Source: Streptomyces actinomycinicus (GTDB taxonomy: Bacteria; Actinomycetota; Actinomycetes; Streptomycetales; Streptomycetaceae). Taken from it: DNA of 64,000 nucleotides. Positions within the stretch are counted from its first letter, which is position 1. Each line of letters opens with the position of its first letter. The notes beneath the pieces were generated by a model that saw only the letters and a list, made by a program, of their open reading frames with translations, did no database searches and was not told where the DNA came from. The position numbers and the translations under genes were made by a program. Shown here piece by piece: positions 1-11,032 of this stretch. The stretch covers positions 248,001-312,000 of the forward strand of contig NZ_JAERRK010000002.1 in NCBI RefSeq assembly GCF_016741775.1, read 5' to 3'.

Positions 1-698
1 CGGCGTAGTAGCGCAGCTCGATCGGGCGGCCGATGCCGCCCAGGGAGCCCTTGTAGTGCTCGTTCGGCGCGAGGTCCGCCTTCTGGTCCTTGGTGTACGC
101 CGTGAGCACGTACGGCCCGGTGCCGTCGACGGCGGCGTCCTGGCGCAGGCCGTGGGCCGGGTACTTGTCCTTGTCCACGATCGCGCCGGCACCGGTGGCG
201 ACCTTCAGCGGGAAGGTGGCGTCCGAGGACGACAGGTGGAAGGTGACGGTGTACCTGCCGTCCGCGGTCACCGTGGCCAGCGTGTCGAACAGGGACGCCG
301 GGCCGACATCGGAGTTGATCCTCTTGACCCGCTCGAAGGAGTACTTCACGTCCTCGGCCGTCATCTCGCGCCCGCTCGGGAAGGTGATCCCGGAACGCAG
401 CGTGCACCGGTACGACTTCAGGCCGCTGCCCTCGAAGGCGCAGCTCCGTGCCGCGTCCGGGACCGGTTCGGTGCCGCCCGGCTCGAACGTCAGCAGCGAC
501 TGGAACACATTGCTGAACAGCGCCCAGGAACCGGCGTCGTAGGCGCCCGCCGGGTCCAGTGCGGTGACGGCGTCCGTCGTACCGACGGTGATGGTCCTGT
601 TCCCGGAACCCTGTGCCGGCAGCAGCTGCCAGCCGCCGATCCCCACGACGGCGAGCACGAGCAGCGTCACGAGAATCCGCATGCGAACAGATCGCACG
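1..698 (-). CDS. ABC transporter solute-binding protein, family 5 (peptide/opine type), 3' truncated by the window edge
   Basis: The first 232 residues of an extracytoplasmic solute-binding protein of the SBP_bac_5 (DppA/OppA) type. After a short basic N-terminus there is one hydrophobic segment (about residues 7-22), then TITVGTTDAVTALDPAGAYD, the usual opening of this family, and a later stretch containing GREMTAEDVKYSFERV, also typical. There is no lipobox cysteine, so the N-terminus acts as a membrane anchor or uncleaved signal. The GTG at 696-698 is chosen because GGGAGG lies 8 bases upstream; an ATG at 683 is the alternative. The substrate cannot be read from the fragment, and permease or ATPase partners would lie outside the window. 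Confidence 0.88.
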
Positions 699-898
699 GT
701 GGTGCCCTCCCCCAGGCCCCTCAAGGCCCTACCCCTGGCCCAGCACGAAGCGGCCACTTCCCCTAAAGTGACGCGGCTCACCTAAGCACACCGCTTTCAC
801 CCGGGGGAAGGGCTTTCTGACCTGTTAGGGAAGAACTTACCGAGGCGTTGTTTCCCGGCGGTTTCACAGCTCCTTCACAGGTGTGGGAGCGGTTCCCG

Positions 899-2296
899 TC
901 ATGCGCGCAGGGCAGCCAGTTCGATCACCGTCACGTCCGACGGCGCGCCCACGCGCGTGGGCGGGCCCCAGGCGCCCGCGCCCCGGCTGACGTACAACTG
1001 CGTGTCGCCGTAGCGCTCCAGACCGGCGACCGTCGGGTTGGCCGCGGCGGCGAGGAGGCTGCCGGGCCAGAGCTGGCCGCCGTGGGTGTGGCCGGAGAGC
1101 TGGAGGTCGACGCCGTGCCGGACCGCCTCGTGGATCTGGACCGGCTGGTGGGCGAGCAGTACGCACGCGCGTGCCGGGTCCCGGTCGCCGAGCGCCCTGC
1201 CGAAGTCCGGGCCCTGGCCTTCGCTCTCGCCCTGGAGGTCGTTGACCCCGGCCAGGTCGAAGGACGGCAGTTCGGTGCGGGCGTTCTGCAGCGGGTGCAG
1301 CCCGAGGCCGCGGACCTCTTCGACCCACTGTTCGGCGCCGGAGAAGTACTCGTGGTTCCCGGTGACGAAGTACGCGCCGTGGCGGGCGCGGAGGCCGGCG
1401 AGGGGGGCGGCGGCGGGCCCGAGGTCCTTGACGCTGCCGTCGACCAGGTCGCCGACGACCGCGATCAGATCGGGCTGGGTGGCGTTGACCGTGTCGACGA
1501 CCCTCTGCGCGAAGCCGCGGCCCAGGACCGGGCCCAGGTGGATGTCGCTGACGACGGCGATGCGGAAGCCGTGTGCGGCGCGGGGGAGTTTGGCGAGCGG
1601 GACGGTGACGCGGTTGATCCGGGGGCCGCGGAGGACTCCGTAGGTGCCGTGGCCGACGGTGGCCGTGGCGATGGTGGCCGCGGCGCCGGCGGCGAGGCGG
1701 GCGACGAAGAGGCGGCGGGTGGGGTCCTGGCCGGCCGGTGCTGCCGCCGGCGTACCAGGGGGCTCCGCCCCCTGGACCCCCGTCCCTCGCCCACCCGCCA
1801 CCCGACCCTGTCGGCCGAGAGGTGAACCCACGGGGTTCCCGCCCGGTGCGTCGAACGGCGTACCCGCGAGATTCCCGCCCGGCGAGGCGAGAGGTGAAAT
1901 CGTGGCGTTCTCGCCCGGTGCGGCGAGAGATGGACTCGTGGGCTGCTCGGTCGGTCGGGCGTGGGGTGGGCCGGCTGGGCCTCGCAGGACCCGGTGGAGG
2001 AGGGGGCGCAGGGGCTCGGTCGCCAGGGTCGTCAGGAGCAGGTACAGCGAGAGGGCCAGCCAGAGGAAGCCGGGCCAGGCCAGGGTGCGCTGGAGCCAGA
2101 AGGGGGCGCCGGTGCGTTCCGCCACGAGGGCCCCGACCGCGAGGAGCGGGCCGGCGGTGAAGACCGCGGTGCCGGCACGGCGGGCCGGACCGGGGCCGCG
2201 CGTGGTGTCACGGACCAGGCGCCGCCACAGGTACCAGTGCAGGCCCGCCACGGCGGCCAGGACGGCCAGGGCGACGAGCGCGAAGAGGACGACCAC
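899..2296 (-). CDS. Membrane-anchored calcineurin-like metallophosphoesterase
   Basis: A 465-residue protein with hydrophobic segments at about 3-20, 45-60 and 72-92, a low-complexity Gly/Pro linker at 105-190, another hydrophobic patch at 198-216, and a C-terminal metallophosphoesterase domain (about 240-460). All metal-ligand motifs are present: SDIHLG (250-255), GDLVDG (282-287), GNHEY (313-317) and SGHTHGGQ (401-408). This is the YkuE/Synechococcus-type membrane phosphoesterase arrangement. The linker holds imperfect APGGN repeats, which are visible as DNA repeats at about 1820-1935. The start is GTG. It follows the 79-residue membrane protein on the same strand with a 15-base gap, so the two are probably co-transcribed. 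The substrate is unknown. Confidence 0.9.
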   Translation of the reverse strand: MVVLFALVALAVLAAVAGLHWYLWRRLVRDTTRGPGPARRAGTAVFTAGPLLAVGALVAERTGAPFWLQRTLAWPGFLWLALSLYLLLTTLATEPLRPLLHRVLRGPAGPPHARPTEQPTSPSLAAPGENATISPLASPGGNLAGTPFDAPGGNPVGSPLGRQGRVAGGRGTGVQGAEPPGTPAAAPAGQDPTRRLFVARLAAGAAATIATATVGHGTYGVLRGPRINRVTVPLAKLPRAAHGFRIAVVSDIHLGPVLGRGFAQRVVDTVNATQPDLIAVVGDLVDGSVKDLGPAAAPLAGLRARHGAYFVTGNHEYFSGAEQWVEEVRGLGLHPLQNARTELPSFDLAGVNDLQGESEGQGPDFGRALGDRDPARACVLLAHQPVQIHEAVRHGVDLQLSGHTHGGQLWPGSLLAAAANPTVAGLERYGDTQLYVSRGAGAWGPPTRVGAPSDVTVIELAALRA

Positions 2297-2311
2297 CCGC
2301 CCGGCCCCTCG

Positions 2312-2551
2312 CTATGACGTCCGGCGCAGTGCGCGCAGTCCGCGCAACCCGATGCCCCCGATGACCGTCCCCAATACGAAGGAGACGACCGCCAGCAGCA
2401 GGTGCACCCAGAAGTACGCGGTCGGGTGACCGTCGTCGAAGGCGAGCCCGCTGCTGTCCTTGACAAGGTTCTTGACGAAAGTGATCCAGATGACCCAGCT
2501 CCACACCCCGAAGGCGAGCAGGAACCAGGAGACGGGGCGGCTGAGTTTCAC
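2312..2551 (-). CDS. Small two-helix membrane protein
   Basis: A 79-residue protein starting at a GTG (VKLSRPVSWF) with GGAAAGG 9 bases upstream. It has two predicted membrane helices, about residues 8-28 and 48-70, separated by a short polar loop (KDSSGLAFDDGHPTA), and a basic tail ending RALRRTS. It is the first gene of a likely two-gene unit with the downstream phosphoesterase. Longer in-frame readings start inside the divergent carboxypeptidase region and are not credible. I recognise it only as a conserved Streptomyces membrane protein; no function can be read. Confidence 0.8.
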   Translation of the reverse strand: MKLSRPVSWFLLAFGVWSWVIWITFVKNLVKDSSGLAFDDGHPTAYFWVHLLLAVVSFVLGTVIGGIGLRGLRALRRTS

Positions 2552-2710
2552 AGCGACGGACCTTTCCGAAAAGCACCGGTCACCCGCAGGCGGCCGGGGG
2601 TCCGGGGGGCGCCCCCCGGGCGGGCACAGCATGACATCAGTATCGCCGTCCCCTCTGCGGGCCCGTGCCGGGGGTGGCGGTGCGGGCGGGACTTCACGGT
2701 CCGGTGCGGG

Positions 2711-2716
2711 TACGTT
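2711..2716 (+). promoter_or_regulatory. -10 element of a leaderless transcript for the D,D-carboxypeptidase
   Basis: TACGTT is followed by 7 bases and then the GTG at 2724, the spacing expected when transcription starts at or next to the start codon. No ribosome site precedes that GTG, which supports a leaderless start. The -35 region is weak. Confidence 0.45.
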
Positions 2717-2723
2717 CTCGACC

Positions 2724-3959
2724 GTGCCCGCACCGAAGATGACCGGCCGGCGGTCCCTGCTGGTGACCTCCGCCACCCTGCTGTCCCTGTCCGTCGGCGC
2801 GCCCGCCGCCCTTGCCGAGCCGAGCCCCTCGACGAGCCCGTCGGCCACTCCCCCGGCCGGGATGTCGACCCTCGGCGGCGCCCGGCTCGGGCTGCCGGGC
2901 ACGCAGGTCAATCTCGCCCCCGGTGTCCCGGTGCTGCCCAAGGACCTCACCGCGCGTTCCTGGATCGTCTCCGACGCCGAGTCGGGCGAGGTGCTCGCCG
3001 CGCACAACGCGCACTGGCGGCTGCCCCCGGCGAGCACGCTGAAGATGCTGTTCGCCGACACCGTGCTGCCGCGCTTCCCGCAGAGCACCCGGCACAAGGT
3101 GGCCGCGTCGGACCTCGCGGGCATGGGCGAAGGCTCCAGCGTGGTCGGGATAAAGGAGGGCAGCACCTACTCGGTGCGCGATCTGTGGCTCGGGGTCTTC
3201 CTGCGCTCGGGCAACGACGCCGTGCACACGCTGGCCGCGATGAACGGCGGTGTCGAGCAGACCGTGCGGGACATGCAGGACCACGCAGAGGAACTGCAGG
3301 CCCTGGACACGCACGTGGTCTCGCCCGACGGTTACGACGCGCCGGGGCAGGTGTCGTCGGCGTACGACCTGACGCTGTTCGCCCGCTCCGGGCTGCAGAA
3401 GAAGGACTTCCGCGACTACTGCTCGACCGTGCGCGCCAAGTTCGGGTCCGCGGAGATCCAGAACACCAACCGGCTGCTGAGCGGCGACAGCGACGTACCG
3501 GTCTACCAGGGCATCGCGGGCGTGAAGAACGGCAACACCTCGCACGCGGGCGCCACCTTCACCGGGGTCGCCGAGCGGGGCGGCAAGGTGCTGCTGGTTA
3601 CGGTGATGAACCCGGAGAAGCGCGAGCACAACGAGGTCTACAAGGAGACCGCGAAGTTGTTCGACTGGGGGTTCCAGGCGGTCGGCAAGGTCAACGCCGT
3701 GGGCGAGCTGGTGCCGCCGAAGAGCGCCGCGCCGGCCACCGGGCGGCCCGACCCCACCGCGTCCGCCGAGCAGGCGGCCGGGTCCGGCCGGGCCGGCGCC
3801 AAGCCGGTGGCGGGCGCCACCGCCGGGTCCGGATCCAGCGGTGCCGGGATCGCCCTGGCGGTCGCGGGCGGACTGCTGGTGTTGCTCGGGGGTGGCGCGT
3901 TCCTGGTCAACCGCCGTTGGCCGCTGCCGGATCTGATGCGTCGACGGACGCGTCCGTGA
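2724..3959 (+). CDS. D-alanyl-D-alanine carboxypeptidase (S11-type penicillin-binding protein)
   Basis: A 411-residue secreted, membrane-tethered serine peptidase that would trim the terminal D-Ala of peptidoglycan stem peptides. A basic start and hydrophobic signal (about 10-31, ending APAALA) are followed by the peptidase domain. The catalytic SxxK is STLK at 104-107 and SGN is at 162-164. The third motif is KNG (268-270) where the family usually has KTG. After a Pro/Ala/Gly linker a C-terminal helix (about 373-393) with a basic tail holds it in the membrane. The start is a GTG preceded by a -10 element; in-frame ATGs at 2631 and 2739 are alternatives. Its 3' end overlaps the convergent BrkB gene by 53 bases. 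Confidence 0.9.
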   Translation: MPAPKMTGRRSLLVTSATLLSLSVGAPAALAEPSPSTSPSATPPAGMSTLGGARLGLPGTQVNLAPGVPVLPKDLTARSWIVSDAESGEVLAAHNAHWRLPPASTLKMLFADTVLPRFPQSTRHKVAASDLAGMGEGSSVVGIKEGSTYSVRDLWLGVFLRSGNDAVHTLAAMNGGVEQTVRDMQDHAEELQALDTHVVSPDGYDAPGQVSSAYDLTLFARSGLQKKDFRDYCSTVRAKFGSAEIQNTNRLLSGDSDVPVYQGIAGVKNGNTSHAGATFTGVAERGGKVLLVTVMNPEKREHNEVYKETAKLFDWGFQAVGKVNAVGELVPPKSAAPATGRPDPTASAEQAAGSGRAGAKPVAGATAGSGSSGAGIALAVAGGLLVLLGGGAFLVNRRWPLPDLMRRRTRP

Positions 3960-4809
3960 CCTCGTCCTCCTTGCTCGGCGTCGCCGTCCAGGCGGCGCAG
4001 AACAGGACCAGTTTCGCGGTGAAGTTGATCCACAGCAGCAGGGCCACGGGGACGCCGAACGCGCCGTACACGCTTTTCGCGGCGACGCCCTGGATGTAGC
4101 CGCTGAGCAGCAGCTTCAGCAGTTCGAAGCCGATCGCGCCGAGCAGCGCGGCCACCAGCAGGCGGCGGCGCGCCGGCTCCACGCCGGGCAGCAGGGTCAG
4201 GACGTAGAGCAGGACCAGGAAGTCGGCGAGCACGGCGACGGCGAACGCGGCGACCTGCAGCAGCAGGCTGCCCCAGCTCTGCTCGTCCAGGCCGATGTGC
4301 CGGGACAGCCAGCCGACGGCGGCCGAGGCGAGGGTGGACGCGGCGAGGGTGACCAGCAGAGCGCCGCCCAGGCCGAGCAGGATGCCGGCGTCCTTGGCCT
4401 TGTCGAGGAACGGGTTCTCCTCCTGGTCCGGCAGTTCCCACACCGTGCGCAGGCAGTCCCGCACCTGGCCGACCCAGCCGATGCCCGTGAGCAGCAGGGC
4501 AGCGCCCGCGATGACGCCGACGGTACCGGCGTTCTGCACCAGGGAGGTCAGCTGTTCGGAGGAGCCCGGGAACTGGTCGGTGATGCGGTGCTCGACGGTC
4601 TTCTGGCTGGCGGGGCTGAGCGTGGCGGCGGTGATCGCGGCGGCCACGGTCAGCAGCGGGAACAGGGCCACGAAGCTGACGAACGTCATGGCGGCGGCCA
4701 GCCGGGTCCACTTCACCCGGTCCAGTCGCTCGTAACTGCGCCACGCGTGCGTGGTCATCAGCCGGGTGACGATCGGCCCGACGCCGGGCAGCCTCTTCAG
4801 CCAGTCCAT
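3907..4809 (-). CDS. YihY/BrkB-family integral membrane protein
   Basis: A 300-residue polytopic membrane protein of the YihY/virulence factor BrkB family. The family signature region RVKWTRLAAAMTFVSFVALF lies near residues 30-50, and six helices can be drawn through the rest (for example around TVGVIAGAALLLTGIGWVGQ and FAVAVLADFLVLLYVLTLLP). A conserved YIQGVAAKSVYGAFG segment comes near residue 240, and the C-terminus is Asp/Ala-rich. The ATG at 4807-4809 is chosen because the protein then begins MDWLKRLPGVGP like family members; upstream in-frame sequence overlaps the divergent reductase and looks non-coding. The transport role of the family is disputed, so none is assigned. Confidence 0.88.
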   Translation of the reverse strand: MDWLKRLPGVGPIVTRLMTTHAWRSYERLDRVKWTRLAAAMTFVSFVALFPLLTVAAAITAATLSPASQKTVEHRITDQFPGSSEQLTSLVQNAGTVGVIAGAALLLTGIGWVGQVRDCLRTVWELPDQEENPFLDKAKDAGILLGLGGALLVTLAASTLASAAVGWLSRHIGLDEQSWGSLLLQVAAFAVAVLADFLVLLYVLTLLPGVEPARRRLLVAALLGAIGFELLKLLLSGYIQGVAAKSVYGAFGVPVALLLWINFTAKLVLFCAAWTATPSKEDEVTDASVDASDPAAANGG

Positions 4810-4880
4810 GATCCGACTGTGCCCGCTGCGCGGGACCGCCAACACCGCGTTTCTTCGCCAGAACGGCCATATGCGGGCGA

Positions 4881-4886
4881 TACGGT
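4881..4886 (+). promoter_or_regulatory. -10 element of a probable leaderless promoter for the DprE2-like gene
   Basis: TACGGT stands 8 bases before the ATG at 4895, with no ribosome site between them. The spacing fits leaderless transcription; the -35 region is unclear. Confidence 0.4.
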
Positions 4887-4894
4887 CGACTGTC

Positions 4895-5662
4895 ATGAAG
4901 GATGCCACCGCACCGCCCACCGCACTGCCCCGGTCCCTGCTCGTCCTCGGCGGTACGTCCGAGATCGCGCTGGCCACCGCGCGCCGGCTGATCGCCCGCC
5001 GCGCCCGCACGGTGTGGCTGGCGGGCCGCCCCTCTCCGGCGCTGGAACAGGCCGCCGGCGGCCTGCGCAGGCTGGGCGCGGACGTTCGCACGCTCGCCTT
5101 CGACGCCCTCGACCCCGAGTCCCACGAGACCGTGCTGGGCAAGGTGTTCGCCGAGGGCACCATCGACATGGTGCTGCTCGCCTTCGGTGTCCTCGGCGAC
5201 CAGGCCCACGACGAACGCGACCCGGTCCGCGCCGTGCAGGTCGTCCGGACCAACTACACCGGGGCCGTCTCGGCGGGCCTGGTCGCGGGCCGCGCGCTGC
5301 AGACCCAGGGCCACGGCTCCCTGGTCGTACTGTCCTCGACCGCCGCCGAACGCGCCCGCCGCTCGGACTTCATCTACGGCTCCAGCAAGGCCGGCCTCGA
5401 CGCCTTCGCCCAGGGCCTCGGCGACGCCCTGCACGGCACCGGCGTCCATGTCATGGTCGTGCGCCCGGAGTTCGTCCGGACGAGGGGCACGGCCGGCCGT
5501 CCCCGGCCGCCGCTCGGCACGACACCGGAGGCGGTGGCCACGGCGATCGAACTGGGGCTGCGCCGGCACTCGGAGACGGTGTGGGTGCCGGGCAGGCTCC
5601 GGCTGCTCATGTCGCTGCTGCGGCACGCACCACGGCCGCTCTTCAGACGGCTTCCGCTGTAG
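4895..5662 (+). CDS. dprE2: SDR-family reductase, DprE2-like (decaprenylphosphoryl-2-keto-arabinose reductase type)
   Basis: A 255-residue classical short-chain dehydrogenase. The nucleotide-binding motif is LVLGGTSEIALATARRL (15-31) and the catalytic YxxxK is YGSSK (161-165). Length and end-to-end resemblance point to mycobacterial DprE2, the NADH-dependent partner of DprE1 in epimerising decaprenyl-phospho-ribose to arabinose: AFGVLGDQA, NYTGAVSAGLV, FIYGSSKAGLDAF and the C-terminus MSLLRHAPRPLFRRLPL all match my memory of that protein. No DprE1-like flavoprotein is nearby. Streptomyces lacks mycobacterial arabinogalactan, so the lipid-sugar substrate may differ; that part is inference. Confidence 0.78.
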   Translation: MKDATAPPTALPRSLLVLGGTSEIALATARRLIARRARTVWLAGRPSPALEQAAGGLRRLGADVRTLAFDALDPESHETVLGKVFAEGTIDMVLLAFGVLGDQAHDERDPVRAVQVVRTNYTGAVSAGLVAGRALQTQGHGSLVVLSSTAAERARRSDFIYGSSKAGLDAFAQGLGDALHGTGVHVMVVRPEFVRTRGTAGRPRPPLGTTPEAVATAIELGLRRHSETVWVPGRLRLLMSLLRHAPRPLFRRLPL

Positions 5663-5728
5663 CGCACCGAAAGGGCGCGGGGAACGGCGCGGACGGCCAC
5701 GACGGCGCCGCGGCCGGACCGCCACCGG

Positions 5729-6310
5729 TCAGGGCACGACCCGCGGGACGCAGATGTCGGCGTGGCCGGCCTGCGGCGGCACGACGGATCCGCCGAACGT
5801 GTACTCCCGCAGCTTGCGCCAGACTCCGTCGGCACCCTGCTCGTACAGCGCGAAGCCGGTGCACGGCCACTGGGCGTCGAAGCCCGCCAGCTCCTCGAAG
5901 GCGCGGTCCATCGCCGCGTCGTCGATGCCGTGGGCGACGGTGACGTGCGGGTGGTACGGGAACTGCAGCTCGCGCGCCATCGGTCCGGAGGCGTCCCGGA
6001 CCCGCTGCTGGAGCCGGGAGCAGGCCTCGGCGCCCTGGACGACGCGGACGTAGACCACCGGCGACAGGGGCCGGAAGGTGCCGGTGCCGGAGAGCCGCAT
6101 CGGGAACGGCCGGCCGGCCGCGGCGACCTCGGTGAGGTGTGCGTCGACGGCCGGCAGGTCGGCCTCGGCCACCTCGGTCGGCGGCAACAGCGTGACGTGC
6201 GTGGGGATGCCGTGAGCCGCGGCGTCGCCGAAGCCCGCGCGCCGCTCCTGGAGCAGGCTGCCGTGAGGCTCCGGGACCGCGATCGACACGCCGATCGTTA
6301 CGGTCCCCAC
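5729..6310 (-). CDS. 2'-5' RNA ligase (LigT)-like 2H phosphoesterase superfamily protein
   Basis: A 193-residue protein with the two HxT signatures of the 2H phosphoesterase fold: HVT in IPTHVTLLPP near residue 40 and HVT in YHPHVTVAHG near residue 125. Spacing and length fit the LigT/CPDase family, which acts on 2',3'-cyclic or 2'-5' linked nucleotides; the actual substrate is unknown. The start is the GTG at 6308-6310 with AGGAG 5 bases upstream, giving VGTVTIGVSIAVPEPHG. Longer in-frame readings toward 6529 lack a ribosome site and are rejected. It sits alone just downstream (same strand) of trpS. Confidence 0.85.
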   Translation of the reverse strand: MGTVTIGVSIAVPEPHGSLLQERRAGFGDAAAHGIPTHVTLLPPTEVAEADLPAVDAHLTEVAAAGRPFPMRLSGTGTFRPLSPVVYVRVVQGAEACSRLQQRVRDASGPMARELQFPYHPHVTVAHGIDDAAMDRAFEELAGFDAQWPCTGFALYEQGADGVWRKLREYTFGGSVVPPQAGHADICVPRVVP

Positions 6311-6461
6311 GTCTTCTCCTGTCGTCGCGTCTGTCGTCTTCTCGGCCGTCTCGTCCCGGCCGTCGGCTATCGACTGTACGGCCCCGGATGTCCTGTGGGC
6401 AGGCGCAGCGGAAGTGATGTGCAGCGCTCTGTCCGTCCGGGGCCGAGTGCGGTCGTACGCC

Positions 6462-9072
<2,611 letters not shown>

Positions 9073-9111
9073 CGGGGGACCTCCGGACGGTGTGCTTACA
9101 GCGTTCACGTT

Positions 9112-9195
9112 CGGCCCAGGCGCACGGCACTTTTTTTCCGCTCGGGCCGCTCCCTGATGGTCCGTCCCATCCCAGCGCGCCAGTCACGGCCCGCT
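9112..9195 (-). promoter_or_regulatory. ZTP (pfl) riboswitch in the glyA leader
   Basis: Read on the minus strand, the leader has every conserved block of the pfl motif in order: CGTGACTGGCG (9178-9188), a short GGGATGGG/ACC helix, GGGAGCGG (9147-9154), an A-rich linker, and GTGCGCCTGGGC, whose GCGCCTGGGC core is 9114-9123. The pfl motif binds ZTP/ZMP, which accumulate when 10-formyl-THF is short, and is known to precede glyA, folD and pur genes. The ribosome site of glyA lies about 30 bases downstream. I looked for the same motif before purN and folD and did not see it. Confidence 0.9.
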
Positions 9196-9263
9196 CGTCA
9201 GCCTACCGGGCGCGCCGCACGGGGAAGATCCCGCGTCCACCATGCGAGCGAGGATAGGAAGGG

Positions 9264-9305
9264 GTCACCGTCGTGTCCGGGAGAGTCACCGTCGTATCCG
9301 GGAGA
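9264..9305 (+). repeat. Tandem 21-bp duplication carrying the rocD ribosome-binding site
   Basis: Two abutting 21-bp copies (9264-9284 and 9285-9305) differ at one base. Each begins GTCACCGTCGT and ends TCCGGGAGA, so each carries a GGGAG Shine-Dalgarno core. The second copy ends 4 bases before the rocD GTG. Confidence 0.9.
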
Positions 9306-9309
9306 GGCC

Positions 9310-10518
9310 GTGACCACTGCTGAAGACCTGATCGCCACCGCCGCCGCGCACTGTGCGCCCACCTACGATCCGCTGCCGGTCGTGATCGCCTCCGGTGCGG
9401 GATCGTGGCTGACGGACGTGGACGGGCGGCGGTACCTGGATCTGCTGGCCGGCTACTCGGCGCTGAACTTCGGACACGTCCACCCCCGGCTGGTCGGGGC
9501 GGCCAGGGCCCAGCTGGAGCGGCTGACGCTGACCTCCCGCGCCTTCCACCATGACCGGTTCGCCGCCTTCTGCGCCGAGCTGGCGGAGCTGTGCGGGATG
9601 GAGATGGTGCTGCCGGTGAACACCGGGGTGGAGGCGGTGGAGAGCGCGGTGAAGACGGCCCGGAAGTGGGGGTACCGGGTGAAGGGGGTGCCCGGCGAGA
9701 TGGCGAAGGTCGTGGTCGCGGGAGGCAACTTCCACGGCCGTACGACGACGGTCATCAGCTTCTCGACGGACCCGGAGGCGCGGGCGGACTTCGGCCCCTA
9801 CACGCCGGGGTTCGAGATCGTGCCGTACGGCGATCTGACCGCGATGCGGGCGGCGCTCACGGAGAACACCGTGGCCGTGCTGCTGGAGCCGATCCAGGGC
9901 GAGTCCGGGGTGATCGTGCCGCCCGCCGGATACCTGCCGGGGGTGCGGGAGCTGACGCGCGAGCGGAACGTGCTCTTCGTCGCCGACGAGGTCCAGTCGG
10001 GGCTCGGCCGGACCGGGCGGACCTTCGCGTGCGAGCACGAGGGGGTGGTGCCCGACATGTACGTGCTGGGGAAGGCGCTGGGCGGCGGGATCGTGCCGGT
10101 GTCGGCGGTGGTGTCGAGCGCGGCGGTGCTCGGGGTGTTCCGGCCGGGCGAGCACGGGTCGACGTTCGGCGGGAACCCGCTGGCGTGCGCGGTGGCGCTG
10201 GAGGTGATCGCGATGCTGCGGACCGGCGAGTACCAGGCGCGGGCGGCCGAGCTGGGCGAGCGGCTGCACCGGCTGCTGGGCGAGCTGCGCGGCTCGGGCC
10301 GGGTGACGGCGGTGCGGGGGCGCGGGCTGTGGGCGGGGGTGGACGTCGCGCCGTCGGCCGGCACCGGGCGGCGGGTCTCCGAGCGGCTGCTGGCCCGTGG
10401 GGTCCTGGTCAAGGACACCCACGGGCCGACCGTCCGGATCGCACCCCCGCTGGTGATCGGCGAGGAGGAGCTGGAGTGGGGGCTGGAGCAGTTCGGCGAG
10501 GTGCTGTCCGGGGCCTGA
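9310..10518 (+). CDS. rocD: Ornithine aminotransferase (class III PLP aminotransferase)
   Basis: A 402-residue class III aminotransferase. The sequence matches ornithine--oxo-acid transaminase, which makes glutamate-5-semialdehyde from ornithine in arginine/ornithine breakdown: LDLLAGYSALNFGHVHPRL near the start, MVLPVNTGVEAVESAVKTA, GGNFHGRTTT, LLEPIQGESGV, FVADEVQSGLGRTG, and the PLP lysine at about 255 in VLGKALGGG. Length matches the family (about 400). The GTG at 9310 is preceded by GGGAGAGGCC. No ddaH or other arginine genes are adjacent in the window. Confidence 0.88.
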   Translation: MTTAEDLIATAAAHCAPTYDPLPVVIASGAGSWLTDVDGRRYLDLLAGYSALNFGHVHPRLVGAARAQLERLTLTSRAFHHDRFAAFCAELAELCGMEMVLPVNTGVEAVESAVKTARKWGYRVKGVPGEMAKVVVAGGNFHGRTTTVISFSTDPEARADFGPYTPGFEIVPYGDLTAMRAALTENTVAVLLEPIQGESGVIVPPAGYLPGVRELTRERNVLFVADEVQSGLGRTGRTFACEHEGVVPDMYVLGKALGGGIVPVSAVVSSAAVLGVFRPGEHGSTFGGNPLACAVALEVIAMLRTGEYQARAAELGERLHRLLGELRGSGRVTAVRGRGLWAGVDVAPSAGTGRRVSERLLARGVLVKDTHGPTVRIAPPLVIGEEELEWGLEQFGEVLSGA

Positions 10519-10980
10519 TCAGCGGAGCGGGATGTCGGTGCCGTGCTGGCCGGCGGGGCGGGGGCCGAAGATGCGCCGGTCGGCTTCGTCGATCGGTACG
10601 TCGTTGATGCTCGCCTCGCGGCGGCGCATCAGACCGTGCTCGTCGAACTCCCACAGTTCGTTGCCGTAGGAGCGCCACCAGCGGCCGTCGGCGTCGTGGC
10701 ACTCGTACTGGAAGCGGACGGCGATGCGGTCGCCGTGGAAGTCCCAGAGGCTCTTGCGCAGGGCGTACTCCTGTTCCCGCTGCCACTTCTCGGTCAGGAA
10801 GGCGACGATCTCCTCGCGGCCGGTGACGAACCGGTCGCGGTTGCGCCAGACCGAGTCCGGTGTGTAGGCGAGGGCCACCCGGTGGGGGTCGCGGGTGTTC
10901 CAGGCGTCCTCGGCGGCCTGGACCTTCTGGCGGGCGGTCTCCTCGGTGAACGGCGGGCAGGGCGGGCGTCCTTCGGGCAC
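10519..10980 (-). CDS. NTF2-like (DUF1348) protein
   Basis: A 153-residue protein of the DUF1348/nuclear transport factor 2-like family: a helix with [28 protein letters not shown] followed by the family's ITGRxEIxxFLxxKW-type block ([16 protein letters not shown]) and [21 protein letters not shown]. These small cone-shaped folds often act as enzymes or binding proteins; no substrate can be named. The start is the GTG at 10978-10980, which has GAGGAG 7 bases upstream. A start at 11016 would have no ribosome site and would place an operator inside the gene. It is divergent from a TetR gene and shares two operator palindromes with it. Confidence 0.85.
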   Translation of the reverse strand: MPEGRPPCPPFTEETARQKVQAAEDAWNTRDPHRVALAYTPDSVWRNRDRFVTGREEIVAFLTEKWQREQEYALRKSLWDFHGDRIAVRFQYECHDADGRWWRSYGNELWEFDEHGLMRRREASINDVPIDEADRRIFGPRPAGQHGTDIPLR

Positions 10981-10997
10981 GGCGGTCTCCTCAGGTC

Positions 10998-11013
10998 GAG
11001 AACGTTCGTTCTC
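10998..11013. promoter_or_regulatory. Operator palindrome 1 of the TetR/DUF1348 divergon
   Basis: GAGAACGTTCGTTCTC: perfect 7-bp arms GAGAACG and CGTTCTC around a 2-base centre. The same arms recur 35 bp away at 11033-11048. This is the size and placement of a TetR operator in its own divergent promoter region. Confidence 0.75.
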
Positions 11014-11032
11014 CATCGATGCGACTAAAGTA

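Noticed and set aside
9073..9108. glyA start at the GTG 9108
   Set aside because: No ribosome site, next to the riboswitch 3' end; the ATG at 9072 has GGAGG at good spacing.
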